Assembly: GCF_026151205.1 (NCBI RefSeq)
Contig: NC_087074.1
Span: 15,544,962-15,608,961, forward strand
DNA: 64,000 bases
DNA from: Bolinopsis microptera
Lineage: Eukaryota > Ctenophora > Tentaculata > Lobata > Bolinopsidae
Direction: 5' to 3'
In this document: piece after piece, positions 44,871-64,000 of the stretch
Numbering within the stretch: the first letter of the stretch is position 1
How the letters are laid out: each line of letters starts with the position of its first letter
The notes under the pieces: generated by a model
Database searches by the model: none
What the model was told of the DNA's origin: nothing
The model's input: the letters and a program-made list of their open reading frames with translations, nothing else
Translations under genes and position numbers: made by a program

Positions 44871-46433
44871 CATTTTAATTGTTAACAATAAAAGTATTTT
44901 TAAATCAATACATTTTTATTTTAACTGGTTTATTATTCATTCAGAATAACAAGCTGACTGCTGAGCGCCGCCCAGTAATTTAGCTCATGTATGATAATTA
45001 ATATGATAAAACTTATGCCGCGTGTTTTGAAAATCAAGCGCTTATATAATGGAAATCAAACTTGTTTATATTTTCATTTTGTAATTTTGGGTGTTTATAT
45101 TTTAATTTATGTGCTCCACTACACGGTAATATAACAAATCTTTTTGCGTGGACTTATAAGTTGTTTCTATGCGTAATTTGATTTTTAATGGTTTTTCTCA
45201 TATTACAATAAATCATTTGGAAAGTTTACACAAAAAACTAACACATGTGACCTTTAAGCTCTTTTTTATTTCGAGGGATGAGGTTGAATTATATAAATAC
45301 ATATTGCAGTCAAACATTTCGGTCGATGTGGTTTTCATTGTCGTACATCGAATTGTATGTCTACTGAAATTATTGGCTTCATAAGTTAACCTTTTTTATG
45401 CAGGGTCAACATAGTTTAAGCTATTGTACTGACAATATTTATTAAAATTATGTTTGATAAATAATTAATGCCGGTGGGAATTTACTTTTCTTAATGTGAT
45501 GATAGTTTGTAGAGATGCATGATGATAAGATGTTATAAATTTTAATATACTTCACTTTATGCTGAGGATTGGTTTAAATTGCAGGATTCATTGCATTAAA
45601 AGTTAAATTGCTAAGTTGTATGTTACATATTATATCGATGCAGATGAAGAAGAGCTGAGACACCTCACAGCAAGTAGACCAAAGTGGCTCTTGCTTGTGA
45701 TCGGTGCATCAACTACCCGCTGAAGCGGTGGGTTGGGAGTCCCCCCTGGGATTATTTCGTCCGTAAAATTGTATACAATATAAAATAGTACAGTAAAATA
45801 TCTACAAAATTTACATAAACAAATCTAGGAGACCTCAAAGCTCGTCTTCTGGAGGATGAGGTTGAAGGACACGTATCGATGCAGATGTGGTGTAAAGTCT
45901 TGGACAAGTCAGCCACTAAAATGTTCAGGTTGCGTAGCAGGGTAATGGACACAATTACTCAGTGCTTCAATGTGCCTGTTGGCTACTAGTACTGGGAAAA
46001 TTTATGTGGAGTCTTTCCAGTTGGCATTTATTGGTGTGGGCACTTCAGGGTTATGCAAAAGCCAGGTTGCAGAGTTCCAGTTCATTATTCAAAGCATAGT
46101 ATATACATCATGTTAATATATTATCAGAGAAGCCTAACCATAAAGGCTGAGTGTCCCTGATGAGAAGACCTCTGTGTTGATGCACTGATATGTTTTCAGT
46201 GTTTGAAAAAAAGCATATTACAGCTTTTCATTTAGAATTAAAACAAGTCCTTCATATCATGGAGCCAGGGCGTGGACTGGCTACACCTGGTTAAATCATT
46301 TCCATCCCATTACATAATACCCAATAAATGTAATAGATAAATATATCTACACTACTTATTATATGTATATAACCGAACTTGCTCTCCACCTCCCACCACT
46401 GGATGTGCAACTCGAAGCTCTTTCGGCAAATTC
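44871..46433. other. Gene-free A+T-rich stretch
   Basis: No gene or clear element ends were found. Short open frames (for example 45169-45384) show no recognisable content. Confidence 0.5.
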
Positions 46434-47123
46434 ATGTGCAAAGTACTCACACAAGGTGACAACCTCTCAGCTACACTCTACCAAGTTGACGAAAGCAGAA
46501 TACCAAGCTTTCATGTCTTAACAATGTCACTGAAAAAGTACTTCCTTTGGAAAGAAAATAAGTCACACGGAACCAGAATGATAGACCTAACGCAGCAACA
46601 TTTCAAGGATCTGGCCTATTACACTCAGGCAGACATAATGAGCTACAAAAATAAGATCTGGATTGACAGCATCGAAACAAATCTGCAATGCAGAACTGTC
46701 AGTAACAACAAGGAGACCAAGATACTTGGTGTGATCACAAAGATCAAAAACAGTGGGCTGCTCCTAGACAAAAACAACTTCTTATTCGGGCACAACACGA
46801 GTAAAAATCTGGACAGCCGAATAATGGACTACATTCACGGCAGCTCACCACTCTTTGCGAATATCCAAAAGATCATGGGTGGTGACAGTGGTGAGGCCTG
46901 TCGTTTCTGCAACAGCTTCGATGATTCTCCTGTACACCAGCTCCTATTGTGTCTGGAGGTGCAAGACACCAGTTACCTGCAGCTAAAAGAAGAGCTGGGT
47001 GGGGCTGACTCACATTCCTATCTAGATGAAGTGTTAACAAAAAGCAGCACACAAAAAGCATTCATTAGAAGAGTCGAATTTCTTTGGGGTCAAAATGATG
47101 CTCTCCAGGATTTATCCAACTAA
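46434..47123 (+). mobile_element. Retroelement C-terminal fragment, open frame of 229 codons
   Basis: The frame ends with CRFCNSFDDSPVHQLLLC, a CxxC...HxxxxC finger typical of the C-terminus of several non-LTR retrotransposons, preceded by a helical region. The open frame probably extends left of the first Met. The segment to about 47440 looks like a 3' flank ending near AATAAAGCAG. It could also be a domesticated ORF, but no splice or promoter evidence supports that. Confidence 0.55.
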
Positions 47124-47712
47124 ACTAGAAAGATCATAAAATAAAGACTCTGCAAACATCTCAGAGAAATAACACCACCGTAAAGATTAAAGAGGGAGGA
47201 TCCTGGACCCCGAAATCCACCACTTTTCTGTACTTTCAGAGGTACCAATGTGGCAGGAAACCAGGGCTCATGCTGCCGCTGAGCTAAAGCAGTAGAGGGG
47301 ATGGCGGCTTCTCTAGGATCTAACACGTCCTGAAGCAGACCAACACTATGTCCCAACGCACTGGTGTTGGGATGTCTGCCCCCCGGTGCCTGTCCGGGTC
47401 AATAAAGCAGTCAAGCATCATGTATGTTATGTTGAGCATTCTCAACCAACAAATGTGGGAACTCCCACAAAACACCAAAACAGATCTAAAGAGACACTTA
47501 ACAACATTGGAAAAATAGACTGCAATTTGTTTATATAATTTATAAAGCGTATATTATTGCCCACGTTAAGGGGCCTGTTAATAATTTATTAAATTATTAG
47601 CTATTTTAGATTTAATAATAATATTATATGTATTGTTGTAATAATTTTAGAACATTCTTATAAGCTATCTTTCATTGTGCACTAAAATATTTAATCCTGT
47701 TAGATAGAAATC

Positions 47713-48478
47713 ATGGTGGCTAAGTCAGACAAATCAGTGGGATACAGGTGGAAAATAGATTTTAACGGAAGAGCAAAGAATTCCTGGCACAACCCTCCCT
47801 CCCTGGCTAACCCAATAGGATATTGTGACGATTTTGAGAGGCTCCCAGACCACGAACAGGAGGACAATAACGCTCATCTCATCGTCAAGAGATCATGGGA
47901 TATAGCTCTTGTTCCTCTGAAGCAGGTTTGTTGGGTGTCACTTCATACAATAATTCAGGTTTCCCACGATTTTAATTAGCTTTATTATCCTTATATTATT
48001 GAGTTTTGTTAAACTTCAGAAAATAAGGTTTAATGACATTCCACTTGTTTCAGGTGCCCATGAATTTGTTCCTAATGTACATGATTGGAAATACGCTGTC
48101 ACTGTTTCCTATTATTATGACAGTGATGATGTTCAAATCTCCCTTCTCCTCCCTCTTCTCATATAAAGCTACTTTCCAGAAGCTTGAAGGTATTTAACAA
48201 AATTAAACTCGTGATGCTTTAATGAGATAATGAGATAATTATTCATTATATTCTGCTATATCTGGCTAATTCGGCTTAATTTTTAATCAATTTCAGGCAG
48301 CCACCACATCTTACAGAAGATGGTTTTCATTCTGTCAAACTTCATCCTGATCGCAATGGCTTTGTACAAATGTAATGCTATGGGACTGTTGCCAATACAT
48401 CCTTCAGATTGGATTGCATTCGCCTCTCCCAAAACAAGGATGGAGTTTGCTGTAGGAGGTCCTGTCCTTATGTCTTGA
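47713..48478 (+). CDS. EMC4: ER membrane protein complex subunit 4
   Basis: Exons 47713-47925, 48054-48189, 48297-48478; 531 nt, 176 residues (human 183). EMC4 is a subunit of the ER complex that inserts tail-anchored and multipass membrane proteins. Diagnostic stretches are KRSWDIALVPLKQVPMNLF, MYMIGNTLSLFPI, FQKLEGSSHHILQKMVFIL, ALYKCNAMGLLPIHPSDW and RMEFAVGGP, in family order, with two hydrophobic segments in exons 2 and 3. The start Met is followed by VAKS, close to the usual N-terminus. It is transcribed divergently from parkin, with 5.6 kb of repeat-rich DNA between. Confidence 0.95.
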
Positions 48479-49235
48479 GGTGAAGAGTTGAGGGCATATT
48501 ATGGTAAAAGAGCAGGAGTCAGGACTTATCATGATGAAGACGAAAATATCAAAGAGATATGATATCAAGTTCCTGATCCTTCTTTGGGATAACTTTTATT
48601 CTGATTCGATTGCGAATTTCACACTTGTGTGATGTTTGCTGTATTGTTCGTTTGGCCTGACCGTTCAGAGTGGAACCTGAAGATAAAAGATAGCTTTAAG
48701 TTAATTAAATTCTAATGAATTAATTCTATTGGTTCTAAATAATATATATTATAATAAGTTTATAACAGAATCTTTTTCACCTGTTTTAGTTTTCTGCCAT
48801 AGTAAATTATCACTAAATTGATTTATAATTGATTTATATTCGATCAATTGTAATATTTCTGAAAATGAATGTATATGCCTACTATACTTTCTTTCAAAAT
48901 TGCCCCCTTCCCCATTACAGCTAGCGAGGGATTTTGTGACTTTGAACAATTGTGTTTTCTATCCATATAGTATTGTAGTATTTAATCCAATTGATGTGAC
49001 CTTGATATTCCTTATCAATGAACTTTCATTTTTTTAACTGTTTATTGAATCGAAATTGAAGATTAAAATCACTGCAAACTGCGATAATTGCTTGAAAACA
49101 CTCTATACCTAGCCATGATATGGAATATTAATTTACTTAATACTTTCGTAATTACTATACTAATTACAAATATTATAAATTTTAACTACTGAACTAGGCT
49201 GTTTCGGAGGTAACCCTGCCCTTTCTCTTCTTATC

Positions 49236-52200
49236 ATGGGCTCTTCCAAAGAAGAAAAAGAAAGAGAAGCTGAAAACGTCAGTTTAGTTTTCCTGTTTTT
49301 TAGATTTTAAAATTACAATAAGTAAGTGTACAGTGTACACTTAACTGATAATCCAGAAACTTCATTTTTTTACTTTTTAAATTTTGTAACTATTTAATTG
49401 ATATTCCATTGCATAGTTTTTAGGTTCAGTATAACCAATAACCATAGACATTTTTCTAACTATTCCAACATCGTAAGTATGGTGATGAATTGATCTGACC
49501 ACCAAATAATATAATATGATCCTATCATTTTCAGAGAGAGAGGGCCAAGAAGATAAAAAGGTTAATGAATGAAGTCAGCAAATATTTACAAAATGAGACT
49601 GCAACTATAGAAGGAAAAACCAAAGAAAAATCCATTAAATATTTCTCAGGTAAATGCTCACCCTAGCAGCAGATTATAATTTACAGCTCAGGCTTTTAGC
49701 TTTTTCACCTAACATGAACCCTGACTAAATCTCTAGTGCGATTTAGTTTGATCTAACATATCCATTTACTTTTTTGATAAATAATGAATCCACAGCCTCT
49801 CGATAAATACTGAGAATTCGCTTCACATTTACTTACCTCAATGTTCTGAAATACAGGGGGTGCTTTGGTGGATACTTTAATGAGTTCCTCTTGGGCGGAT
49901 GCTAACGATGACTTACATCTTGAAACGAGATTTGACGCTATCGAGTTCTGCACGGGCCTCCTTTCCAACGAGTTCTTTATTGCTTTGAAACTGAAATCTA
50001 AAAAACGTGTAACAGACGGAGGTAAGTGAAAACGAGTAGTTCTTGAAAAGATACAGCAGACAAGAACACAATTGTTTCTTTTATTATCTCAAAATATAGC
50101 TTTATGATTTGAAAACAAGTTTAATACGTTCAACCAATCTCCACATTTTTATGAATGTAAAGTAAATGTTACTATTCACAGAATCATCGAAACCGAAGAA
50201 ATCGAAGAAACCCCTCAAGTTTGATGTGATAATCGATGCGGGAGAGTTCCTTGATAGTCCAGAACAGTTTTACATGTGGAAATACAGTCCGATGGGAATA
50301 TGGGCATACATTATCGGTACCTAAATAACTTATATCACTTTATCATGCGCATTATCTCTTATATATTTTTTGGTTCAAAGATACAGTCAAATTCGACTGG
50401 GTCGACATTCAAAGTCGACATTCTAAAAATATCATTGTCCAATTTTGTGAATTTTCTCTGCATATTAGTTTTTATGATAAAAACATAAATCAGATGAATT
50501 TGCCTTTTAGTTTGATACTTTAAAAAAAGAGGATGAATGTTGGAAAATGAATAACTTGTCAAGCTGGATCGCAATTTTTCGACAGATTGAAATTGAGTCA
50601 CTTAAGTCACGATACAATAGCTATACATAAAATTAGATAATATAATAGTTTGCAGGCAGTTTAGCCTATTATACATATTACTATTATACACACATTGTAC
50701 ACACATTGTACTATTATACACACATTGTGTTCTTTGGGGGTAATCCAAGATTTATACATCTTGAATTGTCACAAAACTCAGTGTAAGCCATATTAACATA
50801 TTAACCACGTAAGGTATTTGTTATGTTAAGGCTGGGGGTTCACCCTGAATTTTTTGTGAAACTTGGTTTCGAGATAGCAGTTGACCAACAAACTAGGACC
50901 GGTGACCGAACTTTTGAGGGGGTCCCGGACCCCAACCGCCAAACGGTGCCCGCGGGGCAGCCACGCCCATATTTGGTCCAAATTAGGCCCAATTTAGCCA
51001 AATACCCTGAACATGCCCAAAACCCAGATTTTAGGTGCTCTACTTGTAGCTAGTGGTCCCCTGAACTCGTATATGAATTTTCATCAAGATTGGACAAAAA
51101 ATGACTGAGTTATGAGCCAAAAACCATATGACCATATTTGGGCATACGCACCAAATTTGATCGATTTTGGCCCATAAATTGGTCAAATATCAATATTTTT
51201 GAATGAAACCAACTTTATATGGAAGATAAGCCTATACTACAGATTCTCTATGATTATCAGCTCAATATCTACCTAACTGTGGATTCTGTGTTCAATTAAT
51301 TGCAAAAAATGAACAAAATCGCCCATATCTCAGTTCGCGATATTTGCGAAACTGATTTCGTTCAAAACAATAGAACTCAATAGGGTTTCAATATTTTTAC
51401 ATGAAATTTTCAGAATCAACGTAGAATCGCATTTCGACCTTAAGTTTTAATATGGAATTTTGAGTTAGGCCTTTAAAAAAATTTGGCGGCCAAATTCTGA
51501 AAAATGCCCGGCAAATTTCAGAATTTGGCCGCCAAATTTTTTTAAAGGCCTAACTCAAAATTCCATATTAAAACTTAAGGTCGAAATGCGATTCTACGTT
51601 TATTCTAAAAATTTCGTGAAAATATTGAAACCCTACTGAGTTCTATTGTTTTGCATTTGAGCGAAATCAGTTTTGCTAATATCGCGAACTAAGATATGAG
51701 CGATTTTGCTCATTTTTTCAACACAGAATCCACAGTTAGGTAGATATTGAGCTGATAATCATAGAGAATCTGTAGTATAGGCTTATCTTCCATATAAAGT
51801 TGGTTTCATTCAAAAATATTGATATTTGACCAATTTATGGGCCAAAATCGATCAAATTTGGTGCGTATGCCCAAATATGGTCATATGGTTTTTGGCTCAT
51901 AACTCAGTCATTTTTTGTCCAATCTTGATGAAAATTCATATACGAGTTCAGGGGACCACTAGCTACAAGTAGAGCACCTAAAATCTGGGTTTTGGGCATG
52001 TTCAGGGTATTTGGCTAAATTGGGCCTAATTTGGACCAAATATGGGCGTGGCTGCCCCGCGGGCACCGTTTGGCGGTTGGGGTCCGGGACCCCCTCAAAA
52101 GTTCGGTCACCGGTCCTAGTTTGTTGGTCAACTGCTATCTCGAAACTAAGTTTCACAAAAAAATCAGGGTGAACCCCCCCCCCTTAAACTCAACGATCAT

Positions 52201-54248
52201 GCAATGCAACGTTATATGTACCACGCTGTTGAATAATCCAACCTGAGAGTACTTAATAACCTAAAAGTTGCCAATTTGGCGAATTGTTCATCACAATCAC
52301 GGTGTTTATTCCTCTAAATTTGTCGCACATAAAAATGTCGCACTATTTGAAAACTTTTACTACACTTATATGTCGCCTCTGATCTCCATGCTAATATTGT
52401 GTTGTTCAGGTGGAGGGTTGCTGCTCGGAGTTATAGCAATGGCTCTTGTGCCAGTGTGGCCGGGAGAGGCCCAGATCGCATTCCAATACATTACTAATGG
52501 TTCCGGTGTCATTGTGGGCGTCTTCTTTGCTCTTTTGATTGGTAAGTAGTCCATAGATTTCTAATTCAACTGAAACCTACAGAATTAATCATCTACATCA
52601 TTCATATCAAGACCACTTTTAGTATTTTTTTTTACACACTTTACGTTACAGTTATCTATCAATGAGAGCCGAGTCGCCGAGAGGTAATAAAATTCATCCT
52701 GATACTCAGCATGTTACTGAAAATATTTGTACTTCTCAGTCAGATTAATTCTATTTGTGTTGGTGTGGGCGTTTTCTAAAGGAATCTACCACTTTTGGCT
52801 GTTGCCGAACATCAACGAAGATAAACTCGGAATAATTGAAACTTTTAAACCGCTTTATTCGTGAGTAACATTTAATTACTACTGAAGTTAAATTTGAATC
52901 CTAGTTTCAACGTTTAGCAGTGTTTTAGCTCCATGATATTTTTATATACGGGTTTAGGTTTTTGAACGTTGTTAGTAAGCAGTAATCTAATGTTCTTGGT
53001 GATCATTAAGAAAACAACGTATCTCCTTGTGACCCGACTAGTTTTGGCTTTTGAAAGCTATCCACAAGGGAGTATCACCTACCAGATAAAAAAAAAAATC
53101 TTAATGAATTATATAAGAAATCAAATTACAACTATATTTGTATATTTTAATCTGCTAGGTGATACTCACTTGTGGATAGCCGTAAAAAGCCGAAACTTGT
53201 TGTTGCTGTTGTTGTATGACCACCATTAAGGCCAGAAGGGGGGGGGGGGGGGGGAATTTTTAAAAAATCGACATTTATATTATTCTTTAGATAAGTTCAT
53301 TTTTGATGACAAAAATTTTGCTGCCATTCACATATTTGTAGCTGCTTAACTTTTTTTGATAAATGAGGTTAACCGATTCTTACAAAATTAGCTTTACAAC
53401 ATTAAAGTAATTAAAATTGAGGTTAAGATTTTATTACACTCCAAGATTTTTTGTTATTTCGATCAGTAAATTTTAACTCTAAATTCTAGGTTCATAATTG
53501 TCAGAAAAAACGAAATCTAAACGAAATCATCAAATATGATCATACAGTGACAAAGGTGATTTGAAATGACCATATTTAAGTAGAAGAGTCCGCCCGTAAA
53601 TGGCTAAAAATTGATTTTAAACTCTCATTTTTTGACTATCTGGCCAGTCAATCACATGTTAACCTCAAAAACTTAATCGTTACACTGAGCAAATGTTTTA
53701 TTATATAATATATAACAATATATTGATAAACCAATTCCAGTGTAATACGGTCTTTAGCGAGGTTAACAACCATATTATGTTTACTACTACTACTGCAACA
53801 TATCATGATAGTTAACCTCATTTTTAAATATGAAACACTATGAAATTTATGTATGTGAAAACTGGGAAAATAGTCATTTACCCCTCCCCCCGCCCCCTCT
53901 GGCCCTAATAACATCAGAACTGACTTTTCATCAACTTCATGCTCAACGTCAGCTAACGCTCATCATAACTAATCTACTGTTCTATATTACCTGTGCAATT
54001 ATGTCTTTACAGTGTACACTTTACATATTATAACTTTATCAATGCATAATTGCATTAATATTTTTAAATTCCTGTTCCTAATATAGGACATAAACATCGA
54101 TTGCAAATAAATTCTGTGCAGGTTAGACAATTACTACGAAGAAAAAGAGAAGAAAGAGCACAGGAAAAAGCGGAGAGAAGCTCGAGAAAGAGAAGGAATA
54201 TCTGGAAGTGAAGTAACCAGCGCTACAGAGGACAAGAAAACCATTTAG
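49236..54248 (+). CDS. SEC62: Translocation protein SEC62
   Basis: Seven exons: 49236-49277, 49535-49649, 49857-50021, 50182-50316, 52410-52541, 52740-52860, 54122-54248; 837 nt, 278 residues (human 399, which has a longer acidic tail). SEC62 works with SEC61/SEC63 in post-translational import into the ER. The order is a basic N-terminus with SKYLQNE, SSWADAN, FDAIEFCTGLLSNEFF and VFLD-type EFLDSPEQFYMWKYSPMG, then two membrane segments (LLLGVIAMALVPVWPGEAQ and RLILFVLVWAFSKG), the family signature YHFWLLPNINEDKLG, FKPLY, and a short charged tail. Intron 4 holds a 1.35-kb fold-back. Intron 6 holds other inverted repeats. A possible poly(A) signal AATAAA is at 55008. Confidence 0.93.
50830..52183. 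mobile_element. 1.35-kb fold-back element, TTAA-flanked
   Basis: Two ~665-bp arms are near-perfect inverted copies meeting near 51507 (AATTCTG / CAGAATT). The outer ends read GGGGGTTCACCCTGA inward from both sides. TTAA flanks both ends (50826-50829 and 52184-52187), as in piggyBac-type integration. The mirror frames at 50823-51053 (+) and 51959-52156 (-) are the same sequence read from either arm and are not genes. Confidence 0.85.
53041..53199. repeat. Imperfect inverted repeat in SEC62 intron 6
   Basis: Arms at 53041-53087 and 53150-53199 pair through GCTATCCACAAG / CTTGTGGATAGC, GGGAGTATCACCTA / TAGGTGATACTC and TTTTGGCTTTT / AAAAGCCGAAA. About 60 nt of A+T-rich loop separates them. It could be a small MITE or a hairpin transcript source. 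Confidence 0.6.
53226..53908. mobile_element. Putative MITE with G/C-run ends
   Basis: TTAAGGCCAGAAGGGGG at the left and the complement of TTAGGGCCAGAGGGGG at the right are inverted. The left G run is 17 long. The interior is A+T-rich and non-coding. The target duplication is uncertain. Confidence 0.45.
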
Positions 54249-55392
54249 AAAACAACAGGATAGTTAATCTCGTTAAACTGACCCTTCAATCGTTCTGTGA
54301 AATTAATTGTAAATTAGGTTTTTGAAAGAATAGCAATTATCAACAGATTAGATAGGTATTAGGACGCTATTTGTTTTGAAATTAGGAATTTAAGGAATCA
54401 TGCATACAGAATATTATTTCCAACTTGCAGAATACAATAGCTAGTCTATATAATAGCTTGAATTGTTAAGTCAGAAAAATGAGTTTTAAAGCTTCAGATT
54501 TTAAGAATTACCGTTCCCAATCACTTTAATGAGCCGCAAGAAATTTGTTGTTGGTTAAATCCCTAATTCTGATGTATTGTGCCGACTGATTTTATACGAT
54601 TGCATATAATTGGGTTTATGATATAAAGTTTATACAGCTTGGGGTAAAATCAGCATTACTTGAAAATTTGAAAATGAGTTATTACTTAATAGTGGCATGG
54701 GGTTCTCGACCTTGGGAAGTTCAGACATGTGAAAAGTTTGGATATATCATAGTTGAATTATTTCTTGTTCTGATGCCTAAAATGATTCCAAGGACCGAAA
54801 GTCTCCATGAAAGAGGCTAGTTAAAAGTATCTGGTATTATTCATCGCCACCTTGATCAATGATTTGAATTCTTATGGTCGGATACCTCACCCGTTCCCCT
54901 CAGTTTCGGCTCAGTTTCGGCCCACCCTACTACGAAGAATCTAGATTTTTTTGTTAAGAATTTTAGCATGCTCTCGTTTATCAAAATTCTATAATTTCGG
55001 TTTGACTAATAAAGTTTTACAGTATATTTCATTTGCACTAATTCAATGATAAAGATAGTCAATGACATTGTAAATATAAATGCACTTTTTAAACAGAACA
55101 GATGGTTTTACTCATACTGTAATATTAATTTCGCATTTTCCTTGCTTTTATGTTATAGTTTATACATATAATATTTGAAAATACTGATAGTTGGATAATA
55201 TCCGGTTGATACAACCGGATATTATCCAACTATCAGTATTTCAATCATGAGACTAATAATCAGCGAACTACTCCATCATATAATTAAATATTTTAACACA
55301 TTTTGTTGATGCTGATGACAAAATATTTTACCGAAATCCCCGTCTAGATCTTATTTACCACTCCCTAGAATGTAAAATGTGAAGAAGTCGCA
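54249..55392. other. SEC62 3' region and spacer
   Basis: A+T-rich 3' untranslated and intergenic DNA with a candidate AATAAA at 55008 and the hairpin listed at 55179-55241. No further gene seen. Confidence 0.5.
55179..55241. repeat. Perfect 30-bp hairpin with 3-nt loop
   Basis: 55179-55208 and 55212-55241 are exact inverted copies containing ACTGATAGTTGGATAATATC. The loop is ATA. It lies 150 bp upstream of the SLC7A6OS start codon. Confidence 0.9.
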
Positions 55393-56199
55393 ATGTCAGA
55401 TAGTTCACAACCTAAAGAAACCACCGCCGCCCCACCTAAAGAAACCACTGCCGCCCCCTTATCAGTGCTTTATGTGAAACGTAAGCGTGATGAACCCAGC
55501 AATCCTTCACTTTTTGTTCAGTTCGATACAAAACGTCAGAAAGTTTTCAATGAATTCAAATTCGTGACGTCAACTCCGACGGAACCTAAGAGACTTGACA
55601 GAGACGAACTTCACAAGAAATACAAGCATGAGAACACTGTATCAGATATCAAGGAAAAATGTCGTCGTGACCAGAACACTGCACGTAAAAACAACAAATA
55701 TAATCTGATCTCTTCGCTAAGGACCGACGACGGTGCCCTGTTCTCAGCAGAGGTTCAGGATCCAAACGAAGATGATATTATTTGTAATGCCGAGAAAATG
55801 TTATCCGAAAAACTCAGCCTTAACGAGGCGCCACCTTCGTTTGTTAGCAATGGAACTGAGGAGTGGGTATATGATGTTTACCTTTGTGAGAATGTCTGCC
55901 AAGGTGATATTGACGCTATACATTCTGAACAATTAGAAGAACTCGACTTTGAGCCCGCAGAAAAACAGAAGTTTATCAATGAATACGATGAGGACTCAAA
56001 TGATGAGAACTTTTACGGGAACGACTATCCTGATGAAGAAGCATCCTCGTCAGGGGACTCCGAGAAAGATTCTGATGATTCTGAGAGAGTTGTAAGTAAG
56101 ATGAGGTGTTCTAACGAGTTCTTTGATTCAGAATATCATGGTGTTAATAAATCTCATTATCTTGACAAGTATTTGTGCAGTGATACTGATTCAGATTAG
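55393..56199 (+). CDS. SLC7A6OS: RNA polymerase II nuclear localization protein (Iwr1 family)
   Basis: Single-exon gene, 268 residues. Iwr1/SLC7A6OS binds assembled RNA polymerase II and directs its nuclear import. The N-terminal part carries SVLYVKRKRDEPS (the basic Iwr1 signature), then FKFVTST and LRTDDGALFSAEVQDPNEDD. The middle has EEWVYDVYL, and the acidic YDEDSNDENFYGNDYPDEE is the hallmark Iwr1 core. The tail is Ser/Asp-rich and ends DTDSD. A short duplication, KETTAAPPKETTAAP, lies near the N-terminus. The lack of introns among intron-rich neighbours could mean an old retrocopy or simple intron loss. Human SLC7A6OS has introns. Confidence 0.92.
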   Translation: MSDSSQPKETTAAPPKETTAAPLSVLYVKRKRDEPSNPSLFVQFDTKRQKVFNEFKFVTSTPTEPKRLDRDELHKKYKHENTVSDIKEKCRRDQNTARKNNKYNLISSLRTDDGALFSAEVQDPNEDDIICNAEKMLSEKLSLNEAPPSFVSNGTEEWVYDVYLCENVCQGDIDAIHSEQLEELDFEPAEKQKFINEYDEDSNDENFYGNDYPDEEASSSGDSEKDSDDSERVVSKMRCSNEFFDSEYHGVNKSHYLDKYLCSDTDSD

Positions 56200-56536
56200 T
56201 GCTGTTGTTTTTACCTGTTTACCTATATTTTATCTTTTTAACTATTTTGTGGCTTGCTTTGTATTTGTTAAAATTTTTGGAATTTTAAAGTCATATAATT
56301 TTGCTATTTAACGATTTGTTGTTTTTCTTCAACCAATTATCGATTTAATCGAATCATGGTGATGCATTGTTTTGTTTAGGTCCCTAAAAAAAACCATACA
56401 TGCGCGAGTAAGGTCAATAAGGTAAATAATAGTATGGCTCAATTAAAAACTGTTTACACAATTATTAACTTATTTTCACTGTCAAGGGAGGTAAGAGAAT
56501 GTTTGAGTGAAAACGATGACTAAATGTTAGGAAGGC

Positions 56537-64000
<7,464 letters not shown>

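Noticed and set aside
50823-52156. Mirror-image open frames with TRTGDRTFEGVPDPNRQ
   Set aside because: They are the same fold-back arm read from opposite ends. No homologue recognised and no start context.
52740-54248. Two separate genes instead of the SEC62 3' end
   Set aside because: Phase 2 junction 52860 to 54122 restores LYSLDNYYEEKEKKEHRKKRR in frame, as expected for the charged SEC62 tail.

Overview
This is about 64 kb of A+T-rich animal nuclear DNA. Genes carry many short GT-AG introns, the conserved proteins are metazoan, and the intergenic and intronic space is full of LINE fragments, MITE-like elements, minisatellites and long poly(G)/poly(C) runs. The secreted-protein domain repertoire (F-type lectin, sushi, PAN/apple-like, ephrin-receptor-like) suits an aquatic invertebrate. 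A cnidarian is plausible, but the sequence alone does not prove it.

Left part (1-39.1 kb): the minus strand carries the 5' two-thirds of listerin (LTN1), the ribosome-associated quality-control E3 ligase. Twelve exons were placed, each in continuous reading frame, and the gene runs off the left edge of the window. Its intron 7 (4001-31694, 27.7 kb) holds, on the opposite strand, eight predicted small secreted-protein genes, called A to H here. A to G are tandem paralogues: signal peptide exon, one or two F-type-lectin/discoidin-like domains (two exons each), and one sushi/CCP exon. All domain borders are phase 1. B is broken by a 1-bp deletion. C has an apple-like module in place of the lectin domain. 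D and G have two lectin domains. The stretch B-C-D was duplicated as E-F-G. H is a more distant relative with its own architecture. Listerin intron 6 holds a 4.75-kb element with 30-bp inverted ends, filled with purine-only satellite.

Middle (39.5-47.7 kb): a parkin (PRKN) gene on the minus strand is complete in nine exons. It is followed by 5.6 kb of gene-poor DNA with a hAT-type MITE, a Tc1/mariner-type MITE with perfect 34-bp inverted ends, and retroelement debris.

Right part (47.7-64 kb): four plus-strand housekeeping genes. These are EMC4 (ER membrane protein complex), SEC62 (ER translocation; its intron 4 contains a 1.35-kb near-perfect fold-back), an intronless SLC7A6OS/Iwr1 homologue (RNA polymerase II nuclear import), and the first 21 coding exons of a BRWD/PHIP-type gene (WD40 repeats plus start of the cryptic-Tudor module) that runs to the right edge.

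The most unusual part is the lectin array nested inside listerin. It is a fast-evolving, recently duplicated family of secreted recognition-type proteins with module swapping, two promoter-like upstream classes, and a conserved 3' splice site just upstream of nearly every start codon. No rRNA, tRNA or CRISPR was recognised. Exon coordinates come from reading frame, splice consensus and remembered family similarity. No alignment or expression data were available.
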